Part shown: one piece after another, positions 1 to 5,916 of the stretch
How positions within the stretch are numbered: position 1 is the stretch's first letter
Layout: every line of letters begins with the position of its first letter
NCBI GenBank assembly: GCA_020348625.1
Contig: CP070752.1
Coordinates: forward strand, 2,754,631 to 2,760,904
Length of the DNA: 6,274 nt
DNA from: Deltaproteobacteria bacterium
GTDB lineage: Bacteria > Desulfobacterota > DSM-4660 > Desulfatiglandales > B25-G16
Direction: 5' to 3'
Notes under the pieces: generated by a model
The model's input: the letters and a program-made list of their open reading frames with translations, nothing else
What the model was told of the DNA's origin: nothing
The model's database searches: none
Position numbers and translations under genes: made by a program

Positions 1-76
1 ATTCTACCCACCCTCAGATATTGTGGGTTCGGCACTGCACCCAGCCTGTGCATGTTACATATAGTAATAGCAAGTC

Positions 77-127
77 TTGAGAATTGTGGGAGGCTTTCCA
101 CTTATAGCAGAAGCCTACAATTCTTGG
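77..127. repeat. Strong bulged inverted repeat (hairpin)
   Basis: AGAATTGT at 80-87 pairs perfectly with ACAATTCT at 117-124. Inside it AGGCTT at 91-96 pairs with AAGCCT at 111-116, leaving a three-base GGG bulge (88-90) on one side and a 14-nt loop. Three further G-T pairs can extend the base outward. The symmetry is seen directly in the sequence. Whether it folds as RNA or serves as a DNA site is unknown. No T-tract follows on either strand, so it is not an ordinary intrinsic terminator. Confidence 0.55.
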
Positions 128-950
128 ATTGGTGGCACACATACAACGTGGAGTGATTACGATAAGAAAAAGGCGGACCAATTTCTGACCCTGCACGCCC
201 CATTGCTTTATTGTAGAGAAGTTGACTTTCTCAAAGGCACACAAATCCCTAGGTGCGCTGAGTCAAGTTTCCAACGAATACACTGTGCCACTGACACAAT
301 CTCACCCCACCCGGTTCCCCGCTCGAATTCCGGCCTTCGCTCTTTCCATTGCCTTCGCTCGACACCACCATTCAACCAGTAACTAATATTACACATGATA
401 CGTCTCTCTACCCCAGAGCGCGCTATTTCTATCATGTTCTGGTCTCCTCGGTTAGAGTTGTGGGAAATAATCCTGCCCAAATGAAGCGATTACAGACTCC
501 CAACAAAACAGGTAGCATCCTGTCAGGAGCGAGGGGGGATGAATTTAAGAGGTCCCTCCATTGAGCGTTCTGCCCATGGTTAACGGGTAGAAGAAAAACA
601 CATCTTTCTATAAAATTTTTTCCGCAAAAACCGTGCACAAATGAAAGACATCCACTTTCCATTGGATTTCAACCAGTTAGTGAAAGCTGATCCCGGTATA
701 GGCATTGGACTACCCACATAATGAGAAATCACTTGCTCCTCATTGGTAACGTGTTACACGCCTAGAGGGATACAGAGGCCAGAAAGAAGAGGGGATAGAT
801 CACTCAAAGATAGAGATCCTAACATGGGAGAGATGAAACAAGGTGCCCTGTTAAGGCAGGGAGGAAGCCCACCCGGAACATGGCATCGTTATTCTAGTAG
901 CCGATTAGAGCTTACAAACCATGACAAAAGTTTCTTAAGGGATACGTGAG

Positions 951-978
951 GTTGGCACCTATGGCGGAAGCCTTCAAC
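951..978. repeat. Diverged copy of the hairpin right arm
   Basis: Bases 956-977 match bases 99-120 at 18 of 22 positions, sharing the core GAAGCCT and a CAA end. As in the first copy, the segment closes an imperfect hairpin: GTT (951-953) pairs with AAC (976-978), and GGC (954-956) pairs with GCC (970-972), with a three-base bulge on the right. The two copies are about 860 bp apart in the same orientation. They could mark the ends of an element or be two instances of one structural repeat, but the match is short and may be chance. Confidence 0.3.
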
Positions 979-1038
979 TAAGAGCACATGGCAAGGGGCA
1001 CAGCATCCTTGTGTCGGCCAGGGTTTCTAAAGCCGTGG

Positions 1039-1803
1039 CTATTTCATTTGATCTGTTATCCTGGCAAGTTTGTCTACGACACCCATGAACTTGTCGTAGA
1101 GTTGTTCAGCTTCATCGCTTGAAAGCACCACATTCTGTGTGCGCAAAGCGCTCACATCTTGCAGGACCTGAGAGTCAACCCCGAATGTCCTGGCTGCAGC
1201 ATGCACGACATCCTCTCGCGGAAGTAGGCTCTGTTGATTTAGAGAGAGCACTACACGCAGCGTCTCAAGAAAGCCTACAACCATAGTGGTCATCATTTCG
1301 GTCAGCCTTTGGCCTCCAGACATAATGTAGTGGCGACGAAGCCGAAGGAGGAGATTCTTGATCTCCTGCTCACAGCGCAGACGCAGGTGTTCGCGCTTTA
1401 TTTCAAGCTCCCCGAGAACATCCCGTCCGAGCAGCACTGTGTACGACTCTTGCATTACAAGGAATTTTACTGGAAATACGTCGGCCGATGAACGCAGGTT
1501 CACCTCTGTGATAAAGAATGGAGAAATACCGTACCGTCGGCCGCGCATTATAGGATCGAGCACACCTTTGAGAATTGCCACGTCGATTCGTTCAACGATG
1601 ATAAGAAGATTGATATCACTCTTCCCGGGTCGATATCCTTGACCGGTGGCACTGCCATAGAGAATGATTGACTGGATGTCGAGATTCGGGGCATTGCGAA
1701 GCGCTTCGCAGAGTTCTACTACAGCAGCTGCCTCATCAGCTCCAACTCTGGTTCCTGATAGATCAATTGATTCCTTCATGCTGCTCTCCTTATCAGTTAG
1801 CAT
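1039..1803 (-). CDS. Nucleotidyltransferase-fold protein (Pol beta-like)
   Basis: A protein of 254 residues that resembles the minimal nucleotidyltransferase superfamily. YGSATGQGYRPGKSDINLLI (about residues 49-68) carries the Gly-Ser and S-D-x-D-like core on the usual strand-turn-strand, but the second carboxylate is Asn (SDIN). I recall a family of predicted nucleotidyltransferases with SDVN/SDIN at this place, so the change may be a family trait that leaves catalysis uncertain. After residue 120 the protein is mostly helical with many Leu/Arg. The ATG at 1803 follows GAGGAG at 8 nt. A GTG at 1833 overlaps the upstream stop, and an ATG at 1779 also has AAGGAG before it, so both are alternatives. 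It is the last gene of the operon, 26 bp after the radical SAM gene. Its substrate is unknown. A role in modifying or regulating the neighbouring system is inferred from position only. Confidence 0.8.
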   Translation of the reverse strand: MLTDKESSMKESIDLSGTRVGADEAAAVVELCEALRNAPNLDIQSIILYGSATGQGYRPGKSDINLLIIVERIDVAILKGVLDPIMRGRRYGISPFFITEVNLRSSADVFPVKFLVMQESYTVLLGRDVLGELEIKREHLRLRCEQEIKNLLLRLRRHYIMSGGQRLTEMMTTMVVGFLETLRVVLSLNQQSLLPREDVVHAAARTFGVDSQVLQDVSALRTQNVVLSSDEAEQLYDKFMGVVDKLARITDQMK

Positions 1804-1829
1804 GTTGTCAACTCCTCTCAGCTTCCCTC

Positions 1830-2945
1830 TCACAATTTTGAGCCGATGCTCACCCTAAGACTCGCAACCTGGTCCTCGGTTGATGCTAGCCAACAACCGG
1901 GATCGGTCTGAAACGGATCTCCTGTTAGTGCGTACGACAGGCACTTGAGTCCGCCACGGCATAGGGTAGCGTAAAAGCAAGTTCGGCAACCGTCGCCTAT
2001 GAGATCTCGGTTGCGAAGAGCGCGAAGGAGTTCGCTGCTGTAGTAGAGTTCGAAGAGATTTGTCTCCATCAGATTTCCCACACAGATGGGCATTCGACGG
2101 CACGGGTAGAGATCGCCGTTGGGCTGGATGGTAATTAACGTGTCGCCAGCAGTGCAGTGATAGGGTTGTCCGCCCCCCACCAGAAACTGAAGGGCCCGAT
2201 GCATGGCGACTTCAGTGCGTCCGTTTCGGAAAAGGGTTGCTTTCTTGCGAGCTCTTTTCATAATCTCAAAGAACCCTTGTGTCTCATCCGGCGCAAGTAC
2301 CAGTTCCTTCATTGCCGAGCCGGTCCCCCAGGGAATGAGTCGATCAGCCCAGACAGAAGATACCCGTAGTCTCCTTCCCAATCGTGCAACCTCGGCAAAT
2401 TCGCGGAAGTTGCCCCGGTGGGCAGTAAACGAAATAAAGGTACGAATCCGCTCCCGAACTAAGTGTTTCAGGGCGGAAACCGTGTGTTCAAAGTTACCCT
2501 CGCCGCGTATCTTATCATGAGTCGCCTGTGCCCCCTCGATACTCACCTGCACAAAGCGGGGGCCCAATTTGCGGAGCTCCCGAGCCATGGCGGCATCTAT
2601 GGAGCTCCCGTTGGTAAGGATGGCGAAGCTAAAGTGCTTGCTATTGGCAGAAAAGACCTCGAGCAAGGCTAGAAAATCTGGTCGAACAAAGGGCTCTCCG
2701 CCTGTGACGGTTATGTGACCGCCTACCCGATGCCCCTTATCTTCATGTCTCCAGAATTTTAGTAAATCCTTGAATTGAGCCATCAGTTCAAGCAAATCTT
2801 CAAGTCCGAGTTCTTTTCCCGAGTAAGATTCCTGGTAGCAGTGGGAGCAACGAAGGTTACAGCGTTCAGTGATATGCCACTGGAGCAGCAGGCGTCGTGG
2901 AATGTAAACGCCTTCCCGGCATCTATGGAGTAATTTCTGGTGCAC
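1830..2945 (-). CDS. Radical SAM/SPASM enzyme, likely peptide maturase
   Basis: A 371-residue radical SAM protein from a GTG start. C29, C33 and C36 (ERCNLRCSHCYQ) form the CxxxCxxC site for the SAM-cleaving 4Fe-4S cluster, and TGGEP lies at 81-85. The C-terminal third is a SPASM domain for auxiliary clusters: C264, C282 (GDLYPC), C288, C320, C323, C329, C335 and C351. The third-to-fourth Cys spacing CRGGLKC is x5 rather than the common x3. SPASM enzymes typically modify ribosomally made peptides or proteins, forming thioether or carbon-carbon links or epimers. The neighbour translated just before it ends in a Cys/Gly tail, which makes that tail the obvious candidate substrate (inference). 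The GTG was chosen because GGCGGAGG lies 9 nt upstream. The frame stays open upstream to an in-frame ATG at 3041, but that adds only a Trp/Arg-rich out-of-frame reading of the tail repeats. No leader-binding (RRE) domain is evident in the short N-terminus. Confidence 0.93.
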   Translation of the reverse strand: MHQKLLHRCREGVYIPRRLLLQWHITERCNLRCSHCYQESYSGKELGLEDLLELMAQFKDLLKFWRHEDKGHRVGGHITVTGGEPFVRPDFLALLEVFSANSKHFSFAILTNGSSIDAAMARELRKLGPRFVQVSIEGAQATHDKIRGEGNFEHTVSALKHLVRERIRTFISFTAHRGNFREFAEVARLGRRLRVSSVWADRLIPWGTGSAMKELVLAPDETQGFFEIMKRARKKATLFRNGRTEVAMHRALQFLVGGGQPYHCTAGDTLITIQPNGDLYPCRRMPICVGNLMETNLFELYYSSELLRALRNRDLIGDGCRTCFYATLCRGGLKCLSYALTGDPFQTDPGCWLASTEDQVASLRVSIGSKL

Positions 2946-2962
2946 AGCAAAAAACCTCCGCC
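2946..2962 (-). promoter_or_regulatory. Ribosome binding site deciding the GTG start
   Basis: The 17-bp gap between the TAA of the Gly/Cys protein and the GTG of the radical SAM gene consists of GGCGGAGG, six T and GCT. The strong Shine-Dalgarno sequence at 9 nt fixes the GTG at 2945 as the start, and the short gap suggests coupled translation of enzyme and candidate substrate. Confidence 0.8.
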
Positions 2963-4771
2963 TTAATCCCCACAGCCACCACAGCCTCCGCCGCAACTGC
3001 CGCCGCAGCCACCACCACAGCCTCCGCCGCAACTGCCGCAACCACCGCCACTGCTCCAGCCACCCCCCTTTACTGGAAAAGCTCGGACGAAGTTCCCATA
3101 GAGTGAAGTACCGGCTAAGGCTCCAGTGCCAAAGATGGCCACCGAGATGGCGGCATCAATCCCTTCAGGAAGCTTGCCAGTTTTAGCCGATTCCTTATTC
3201 ACACCGTCAAATAATTCCCTGATTTCCTTGAAATAGCGACGACCGAGCCGTGTCATATTCCCGGACGGCTTTCTAAACCGCTTGGAAGAAAGGAAGACCA
3301 ATGAGACGAGAAGCAGAATTACGAGAAAAAGACTGGGACGTCCACGAATAAATCCAAAATAAAGCTTGGTTCCCCCCACAGCGCAGAGCACCAAACCCAT
3401 GAATAGAGGGGCCATCCGGGCGCGAAAGCGATCTGTTCCGGTTCGGGTTAAGTGCAGCCGTTCCAGCTCGCTGTAAGTCGGTTCGAGATGCCTCTCGATC
3501 CGGCTCCGGAGATCAGCATCTTTCAACAGAGCCTTCGGCTCTTGTGGTTCTTTCAGGAATTGATAAATCTCTTCCTCAATGGGGCTCAGTGCTCTTTTTG
3601 GTGATGGGAGACTTTCGATCTGCGGCTTTTTTCTTCTCCCCCAACTCTTTTTCGAGCTTTTGATCTCGACCAAGTTTTGATGCCATAGTCTAAAAACGGC
3701 TGTCCTGATCACCGAAGCCCGGCCCCCAATGAACGCTGCGATGGCAATCGGGTCGAATTGCGTGAGCTTCGGAAGGGGATACTGGGTAGAGCCGTCTGCG
3801 TTTGCCCAATACCAGGCGACAAATATGCAGAGGAGAGCCAAGGCAGTGAAATATATTAGAAATTCTGGCCCCGGGATCTTTATGAGCTTTTCAATTATTA
3901 TGTTCCGCCCGTACTTTTCCCGCCACGGCTTGTGGGCTCTGTAAGAATTTAGCCGCTTCATGAATTCATGGATTTCTCCCGTCCTACCCCCTTTCTTTAA
4001 GAGAGCGATGGCCTTTTCCTGGGTTGTTATTGAATCCTGGAAGAGGCTCGCCTCAGCATAGGCGGCGGCCAAGGTATCCAAGAAGCCATAGTATTGCGGT
4101 GCAAGCTCTACTGCCTTATCCGCCAGTTCCACTGCTCTGACACCATCCCTATATTTGGCATCCGAGCAGGTGGCCAAGAGCCAGGCCAAGGAGTTGTATG
4201 CGTTGGCGTTACGAGGGTTTCTTTCCAGGGCTCTGCTGTAATCAATAATAGCCCGGTCTATTTTACCTTTCTCCATCCACGCACGTCCTCGCCAGTAGTA
4301 GGTGTCGAAGGGGGAGTCGGCCGCACGAGGGTCTATTTCCAGGGCTTTGTTGTAATCAGCGATAGCCTCGGAATAGAGGCCCCGACCGCCATAGACTTGC
4401 CCCCGATAGATGTATGGGATAGCATACTCCGGGTTTAACTCTATGGCCTTGTTGAAATGAGAGATGGCCTGGTTAAAGTCTCCTTTAATGATGAAGGAGG
4501 TCCCTTTGAAGATATGAAGAGCTGTCTTACCTTTTGTTTTTTGCTCATGTACATCTTCAATGACTTCCAAGAATATTTTTGCACGTGTATGTGACGGATC
4601 AACCTTCAAGGCCTTTTCAAATTCCTCCTTGGCCTCTTTGAATTTCCCCTGGGCAGCATACTCCACACCTTCAGTCCAGATTTTCTTAGCAGTATTTTGA
4701 GCAAAGCTGAGGCCAACCGCTAAAAGCAATACAATTAGAACCGATAAGGCTATTTTTGTTAGGGCTTTCAT
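2963..4771 (-). CDS. TPR/TIGR04222-like membrane protein with Cys-Gly tail
   Basis: A 602-residue envelope protein. Residues 1-24 are a signal peptide (likely cut after SFA). Tetratricopeptide repeats fill about 30-260, with canonical pieces such as GDFNQAISHFNKAIELNP and GLYSEAIADYNKALEIDP, and probably bind partner proteins. A membrane span lies at about 304-322. Residues 330-520 resemble the TIGR04222 family as I remember it: a FDPIAIAAFIGG block, SPIEEEIYQFL, a second helical block, then two spans at 454-473 and 480-496 joined by GFIRGRP. The protein ends at 569-602 with GGGWSS followed by a Gly-rich stretch holding seven Cys in two 12-residue repeats. TIGR04222 proteins often carry such low-complexity tails, but the periplasmic TPR fusion is less familiar to me. 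Positive charges predict that 323-453 and the tail are cytoplasmic. The ATG is preceded by AAAGGAGGG at 5 nt. The tail is the likely substrate of the radical SAM enzyme next door (inference). Confidence 0.9.
   Translation of the reverse strand: MKALTKIALSVLIVLLLAVGLSFAQNTAKKIWTEGVEYAAQGKFKEAKEEFEKALKVDPSHTRAKIFLEVIEDVHEQKTKGKTALHIFKGTSFIIKGDFNQAISHFNKAIELNPEYAIPYIYRGQVYGGRGLYSEAIADYNKALEIDPRAADSPFDTYYWRGRAWMEKGKIDRAIIDYSRALERNPRNANAYNSLAWLLATCSDAKYRDGVRAVELADKAVELAPQYYGFLDTLAAAYAEASLFQDSITTQEKAIALLKKGGRTGEIHEFMKRLNSYRAHKPWREKYGRNIIIEKLIKIPGPEFLIYFTALALLCIFVAWYWANADGSTQYPLPKLTQFDPIAIAAFIGGRASVIRTAVFRLWHQNLVEIKSSKKSWGRRKKPQIESLPSPKRALSPIEEEIYQFLKEPQEPKALLKDADLRSRIERHLEPTYSELERLHLTRTGTDRFRARMAPLFMGLVLCAVGGTKLYFGFIRGRPSLFLVILLLVSLVFLSSKRFRKPSGNMTRLGRRYFKEIRELFDGVNKESAKTGKLPEGIDAAISVAIFGTGALAGTSLYGNFVRAFPVKGGGWSSGGGCGSCGGGCGGGCGGSCGGGCGGCGD
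2976..3039 (-). repeat. 36-bp tandem repeat encoding the Cys/Gly tail
   Basis: Bases 2976-3003 are identical to 3012-3039, a 28-bp exact match with a 36-bp period. This corresponds to a 12-residue unit, GSCGGGCGGGCG then GSCGGGCGGCGD. The period is a multiple of three, so units can be gained or lost in frame. The identity at the DNA level points to recent duplication within the tail, or to its upkeep by slippage. Confidence 0.85.
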
Positions 4772-4785
4772 AAAAACCCTCCTTT
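4772..4785 (-). promoter_or_regulatory. Strong Shine-Dalgarno for the Cys/Gly protein
   Basis: AAAGGAGGG followed by five T immediately precedes the ATG at 4771. It is the best ribosome binding site in the operon, suggesting that this structural or substrate protein is made in the largest amount. The site lies in the 21-bp gap after the second lipoprotein gene. Confidence 0.75.
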
Positions 4786-4792
4786 GAAACTG

Positions 4793-5170
4793 TTAGGGGG
4801 CCTTGTTTTGACGATTGAGAGCACCCTTTCCTATGTCTCTTATGAACGGATCAGAGGACCTGGCAAATTCATGCGGGTATCCCCAGAAGAGCAATGAACC
4901 GTTTCTATAGGCAAGAAAATAGGCGGAACCAGGCTCTCCACCAGCACTAAATACATAGGACTGGACGATCATCGTATCTCCAGTTTCGGCCAATGACCAT
5001 TCAAATATTTCTCGTGGAAGTACGCCCATGATCCTTGGTGGCTCGTCTGGACTCATGCCCACCCTCAATGTTGATAAATCTGTTAAGTTGATTTGGGGAA
5101 GACAAGAAAGAAGCCCTAGGAGCAAAAAAGCAGGGCATAGGTATTGCACTCTCTTACGAATCAGCTTCAT
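4793..5170 (-). CDS. Small lipoprotein, paralogue of its upstream neighbour
   Basis: A 125-residue protein with a lipoprotein signal: charged start MKLIRKR, hydrophobic core, lipobox LLSC with Cys23 as the lipidated residue. Leu at +2 (no Asp) predicts outer-membrane sorting. Another Cys (12) lies within the signal. The mature part has LSTLRVGMSPDEP, reminiscent of the start of BamE/SmpA-like folds (helix then GMS), but this is only a resemblance. Near the C-terminus LLFWGYPHEFARS (93-105) matches the upstream lipoprotein, and the intervening strands (REIFEW...VQSYVFSAG) align with it too, minus about 20 residues. Its ATG sits one base after the upstream stop, with GGAAGGTG just before it, so translation is probably coupled. 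It likely forms a pair or hetero-oligomer with that neighbour. The function is unknown to me. Confidence 0.85.
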   Translation of the reverse strand: MKLIRKRVQYLCPAFLLLGLLSCLPQINLTDLSTLRVGMSPDEPPRIMGVLPREIFEWSLAETGDTMIVQSYVFSAGGEPGSAYFLAYRNGSLLFWGYPHEFARSSDPFIRDIGKGALNRQNKAP

Positions 5171-5171
5171 T

Positions 5172-5606
5172 TCACCTTCCCTTCCCCAGCTCTCTCATAA
5201 TGAGAGGGGCAAGTCGCCGTATGGACTGCTCATCAGAGCGAGCGTATTCATGGGGAAATCCCCAAAAAAGAAGAGCGTCCACCCGAAACAGAAATGCATA
5301 AGGTTCACTGATAGGATAGATCATTGGAACAAATGAAGGGTATCCATTGTGATAAATTACGGTAGAGGTCGTGCCTGTACCGGTCTGCATGCGATAGATT
5401 TGGACCTGGTATTCACTACCGTTTTCAGGATCAACAACCGTAAACACCCTGGCTGGCGTTCGCTTCACCATGGATGAAAAGCTGGCTGAGGGCATGCCCT
5501 GCTCGATACGCTGGATGGTGTTCATGGTAAGCGGCCCTGCACAGCCCACTAGGAGAAGGAGCGATACAGCAAAGGAAGGCTTTGGACATTTGAGGAGTCT
5601 ATTCAT
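5172..5606 (-). CDS. Small lipoprotein, first gene of the operon
   Basis: A 144-residue protein. The signal sequence ends in the lipobox LVGC with Cys22 as the lipidation site. Ala at +2 suggests the outer membrane. The mature part begins with IQRIEQGMPSASF, a BamE/SmpA-like opening, then predicted beta strands (ARVFTVVDP, SEYQVQIYRM, STVIYHNGYPSF) and the motif LLFWGFPHEYARS at 112-124, shared with the following gene. The shared motif and similar order of strands indicate tandem duplication followed by divergence. The ATG at 5606 is preceded by AAGGAAG at a short distance, with a second GGAG further up. The leader is about 275 nt and carries the riboswitch and terminator, so this gene is the direct target of the switch. 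I know no named family for it. Confidence 0.85.
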   Translation of the reverse strand: MNRLLKCPKPSFAVSLLLLVGCAGPLTMNTIQRIEQGMPSASFSSMVKRTPARVFTVVDPENGSEYQVQIYRMQTGTGTTSTVIYHNGYPSFVPMIYPISEPYAFLFRVDALLFWGFPHEYARSDEQSIRRLAPLIMRELGKGR

Positions 5607-5696
5607 GAACTTCCTTTTTCTTTATCTCCTACATCATGCTTCAAAAAGGGCTTGTCCCTTCCCCACGTACTTTACCCGCCAGGTTTCTAGTCGTTC

Positions 5697-5757
5697 AATA
5701 AAAAAGCCGAACTGGTCAACATGTGACCTTCACGATGTCACACTCAGCAACTCGGCT
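5697..5757 (-). terminator. Riboswitch-linked intrinsic terminator
   Basis: Read on the minus strand, AGCCGAGTTG (5757-5748) pairs with CAGTTCGGCT (5714-5705), giving ten base pairs including two G-U, and is followed by six T, A and TT. The enclosed loop holds a second hairpin, TGTGAC (5742-5737) with GTCACA (5727-5722). The 5' arm is the conserved 3' end of the upstream aptamer, so aptamer and terminator are mutually exclusive. It lies about 90 nt before the first start codon, where a transcription attenuator is expected. Confidence 0.8.
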
Positions 5758-5883
5758 ATCTTTCTCAGCGGGAGATTTGCCTTTAGTGCCTTAAGAGAGG
5801 GTCAATGATATAGGATCACATAGCACCATTAAGACCCGTGGCTTCCCGTCCCACCCTCACGGATGGTTTGGCTTTGTCGTCAT
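5743..5883 (-). ncRNA. GEMM-I family cyclic-dinucleotide riboswitch aptamer
   Basis: The minus strand shows the ordered landmarks of the GEMM-I class: AAAGCCAAACC (5875-5865), a CCATCC/GGGTGG stem closed by the GNRA loop GTGA (5866-5851), GACGGGAAGCC (5850-5840), ACGGGTCTT (5839-5831) and GATAGCCGAGTTGC (5760-5747). The usual consensus has GGCAAACC and GACGCAAAGCC. Here the G before CAAACC is C and the C of GACGC is G, a compensatory swap that supports the alignment. P3 has TCTT (5834-5831) with AAGA (5762-5759) and an unusually long 68-nt arm. P1 is weak. The family senses c-di-GMP, or cGAMP in a Geobacter-type subclass. The G rather than A two places before CAAACC favours c-di-GMP. The downstream terminator implies ligand-induced read-through into the lipoprotein, TPR and radical SAM genes. 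Confidence 0.85.
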
Positions 5884-5888
5884 TTCGA

Positions 5889-5916
5889 ACTCTAGCAGAC
5901 TGGACGCATTTGTCAA
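5889..5916 (-). promoter_or_regulatory. Sigma70-type promoter of the operon
   Basis: A perfect -35 TTGACA (5916-5911) is followed after 16 bp by TAGAGT (5894-5889), four of six matches to TATAAT. The expected start, about seven bases on near 5883, coincides with the first base needed for the riboswitch aptamer. That agreement supports both calls. A slightly short spacer and a weak -10 suggest moderate strength. Confidence 0.7.

Larger units (their letters stand above)
1..1038. other. Non-coding or unrecognised left flank
   Basis: I see no gene I can support in this kilobase. Open frames up to about 100 codons exist on both strands. They overlap one another, lack Shine-Dalgarno sequences, give compositionally odd proteins (many Cys, His, Pro, Arg) and match no family I know. 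No tRNA, rRNA or CRISPR pattern is apparent. Structured elements include a strong hairpin at 77-127, a related sequence at 951-978, a CCCTG/CAGGG hairpin at 846-861, a short dyad CGTGTTACACG at 750-760, and a 10-bp direct repeat GCCTTCGCTC at 333-342 and 351-360. The segment could hold an RNA, a decayed gene or plain intergenic DNA. No convincing intrinsic terminator for the leftward operon was found just beyond 1039. Confidence 0.5.

Noticed and set aside
77..949. Plus- and minus-strand reading frames of 60-100 codons in the left flank
   Set aside because: They lack ribosome binding sites, overlap each other and give low-quality protein sequences without recognisable motifs.
743..1038. Resemblance to group II intron or RNase P RNA text
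   Set aside because: I could not find the diagnostic domain V or the conserved RNase P core blocks on either strand.
1804..1833. GTG start for the nucleotidyltransferase overlapping the radical SAM stop
   Set aside because: Possible, but the ATG at 1803 has GAGGAG at good spacing, and the added ten residues show no conserved feature.
2946..3041. Longer radical SAM reading frame starting at an ATG at 3041
   Set aside because: The extra 32 residues (MRQLRRRLWWWLRR...) are an alternate-frame reading of the repeats encoding the Cys/Gly tail. A GTG with a strong Shine-Dalgarno sequence at 2945 explains the start better.
2963..3065. CRISPR-like or satellite repeat
   Set aside because: Only two units with 36-bp period and no spacers, and it is in frame inside a coding tail.
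2897..3106. Plus-strand Ala/Thr-rich frame opposite the tail repeat
   Set aside because: It is the antisense reading of the Gly/Cys codons. Its composition is fully explained by the repeat.
5644..5660. Second terminator (AAGGG/CCCTT hairpin with short T-run) just before the first gene
   Set aside because: The stem is only five pairs with a weak T-tract. The riboswitch terminator upstream is far stronger.
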